A DNA stretch of 6,378 nucleotides from JBCBTD01 sp039818825 (lineage in GTDB: Bacteria; Pseudomonadota; Alphaproteobacteria; Geminicoccales; Geminicoccaceae), in NCBI GenBank assembly GCA_039818825.1, contig JBCBTD010000121.1:1-6378 (forward strand), in the 5' to 3' direction. The notes beneath the pieces are model-generated. The model worked only from the letters and a program-made list of their open reading frames with translations, ran no database searches and was not told the DNA's origin. Below are positions 5,360 through 6,378 of the stretch, piece after piece. Position numbers and translations under genes: made by a program. Each line of letters opens with the position of its first letter. Position 1 is the first letter of the stretch.

Positions 5360-6378
5360 TCAGAGTTGGCCGAGGCGCATGAAGAACGTTTCGCCCGACG
5401 CGTCATCGACACCGTCGTTGTCGGTGACCGCGAAGGCGTTGCCGTCGGCGTCGATGGCGAAGCCTTCGACCTTGTCCTGGACGTAGCCGTTCCACGCTTG
5501 CAGGTCGGGCAGGAAGTCACGGACCAGCGTCTTTTCGACGACCGGCAGCTCGCCGCCGAGCGCGGCCGGCGTCAGCGATGCCGTCGGCACGGCGTAGAGC
5601 TGCTTGATCCGCGCCGCGCTCCCGATCTGGTTGTCTCGCTCGACGATGTATACGATGTCGCCGGCCGCGGTGATTTCGGACAGGCCGACCCAGCCGGTCT
5701 CGGCTGCCTCCAGCGGGTAGTGGACGGCACCCCATTCGCCCGAAGACGGGGTGTACGCGACCAGCTTGACCAATCCCTTCGGGTCGTCCTCCCATTCGCG
5801 CTGCACCGCCATCCACAAGGTCAGCTCGTCGCCTGTGCCGATGGTGGTCACGCCCTCGAAGCCGAAGCGGATTTCGTTGGCCAGGAGAGCCTCAGGCAGC
5901 GACACCTCCTCGACGATCGCGCCGGTATCGTCGACCTTGAGGATCGCGTGCGGGATGTCGCGATCGGTGCGGCCTTCGGAGGCGAGCCAGAACCCGCCGT
6001 CTTCGGCCAGTGCGATCCCCTCGAGATCGAGCGCCGACGCGGGCTCGCCATTGCGGGTCACGACGAGCCCGTCGGTGATGCGGGCCGGATCGGCCGTCGC
6101 GTCGATCACCAGGATCTGCGGCCGGTCGCCGTAGAAACTGTCGGTGACGGCGTAGAGCCGACCGGGTGTTTCGGCGTCGGCCACCAGCCCCGACAAGGCC
6201 CCCCAGCCAATCGGCAGGCCCTTGTCACCGTCGTCGGCCACCAGCGTCGGATAGACCGCATCGCCATCCTGCAACTCGTAGATCATGACGTGCGAACGCA
6301 CGCCGCCGTCCTCGACGAGATCGACCTCGTTCGCCGTCACCAACAGATTCCGCGCAGGGATCGCGACCAGCCCCTCGG
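5360..6378 (-). CDS. Phytase-like esterase domain protein, 3' part, runs off right edge
   Basis: The frame is open from the right edge to a TGA at 5360-5362, giving 338 codons. The product has the features of the esterase-like-activity-of-phytase family (PF13449 type): ALSGLVADAETPGRLYAVTDSF (60-81), LDLEGIALAEDGGFWLASEG (117-136), FGFEGVTTIG (171-180), TGWVGLSEITAAGDIVYIVERDNQIG (227-252) and the C-terminal VTDNDGVDDASGETFF-RLGQL. These form a beta-propeller presumed to hydrolyse phosphate or ester bonds outside the cytoplasm. The first visible residues, EGLVAIPARNLLVTANEVD, resemble the end of a choice-of-anchor-I beta-propeller. The whole protein is therefore probably about twice as long, with that domain in front and a signal peptide beyond the window. 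A TTG at 6343 could be read as a start, but homology continues upstream without a break, so it is internal. The C-terminus is complete with no visible anchor. The FAH gene follows 78 bp downstream. Confidence 0.88.
   Translation of the reverse strand, partial: EGLVAIPARNLLVTANEVDLVEDGGVRSHVMIYELQDGDAVYPTLVADDGDKGLPIGWGALSGLVADAETPGRLYAVTDSFYGDRPQILVIDATADPARITDGLVVTRNGEPASALDLEGIALAEDGGFWLASEGRTDRDIPHAILKVDDTGAIVEEVSLPEALLANEIRFGFEGVTTIGTGDELTLWMAVQREWEDDPKGLVKLVAYTPSSGEWGAVHYPLEAAETGWVGLSEITAAGDIVYIVERDNQIGSAARIKQLYAVPTASLTPAALGGELPVVEKTLVRDFLPDLQAWNGYVQDKVEGFAIDADGNAFAVTDNDGVDDASGETFFMRLGQL

Noticed and set aside
1..6378. A defence system, mobile element, CRISPR array or structural RNA gene
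   Set aside because: All recognisable genes belong to envelope, secreted or metabolic families. No transposase, integrase, nuclease, toxin-antitoxin pair, spaced direct repeats or tRNA-like fold was seen.

Overview
The window is high-GC bacterial DNA with densely packed genes. It most likely comes from an alphaproteobacterium of the Rhodospirillales/Rhizobiales type. That placement is an inference: the GT4 glycosyltransferase, the ABHD10-like hydrolase and the phytase-like protein closely resemble versions I associate with that class. No rRNA, tRNA or marker gene confirms it.

From left to right, positions 1-1390 (minus strand) hold the 5' part of a gene for an RTX (haemolysin-type calcium-binding) repeat protein. 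It runs off the left edge, so its C-terminus and any secretion signal are not visible. A gene-free stretch follows (1391-1797), with a plausible promoter and a small palindrome just upstream of the RTX gene. Next is a GT4-family glycosyltransferase (1798-2937, minus). A 94-bp divergent intergenic region with a near-perfect 25-nt palindrome separates it from a plus-strand pair: an ABHD10-like alpha/beta hydrolase (3032-3787) and a four-helix DUF2569-like membrane protein (3784-4239). The pair overlaps by 4 bp and is probably translationally coupled. The pair converges, with 19 bp between stop codons, on a fumarylacetoacetate-hydrolase-family enzyme (4259-5281, minus). Upstream of that, on the same strand, is the 3' part of a phytase-like esterase gene (5360 to the right edge, minus).

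The genes do not form one recognisable pathway. The RTX protein, glycosyltransferase and phytase-like protein fit a cell-surface or exported role. The hydrolase, membrane protein and FAH enzyme look like ordinary accessory or housekeeping metabolism. I see no defence system, CRISPR array, transposase, integrase or phage gene. The most interesting signals are small: palindromes at three gene starts, the odd N-terminus of the RTX protein, and the apparent fusion of a choice-of-anchor-I-like tail to the phytase-like domain.
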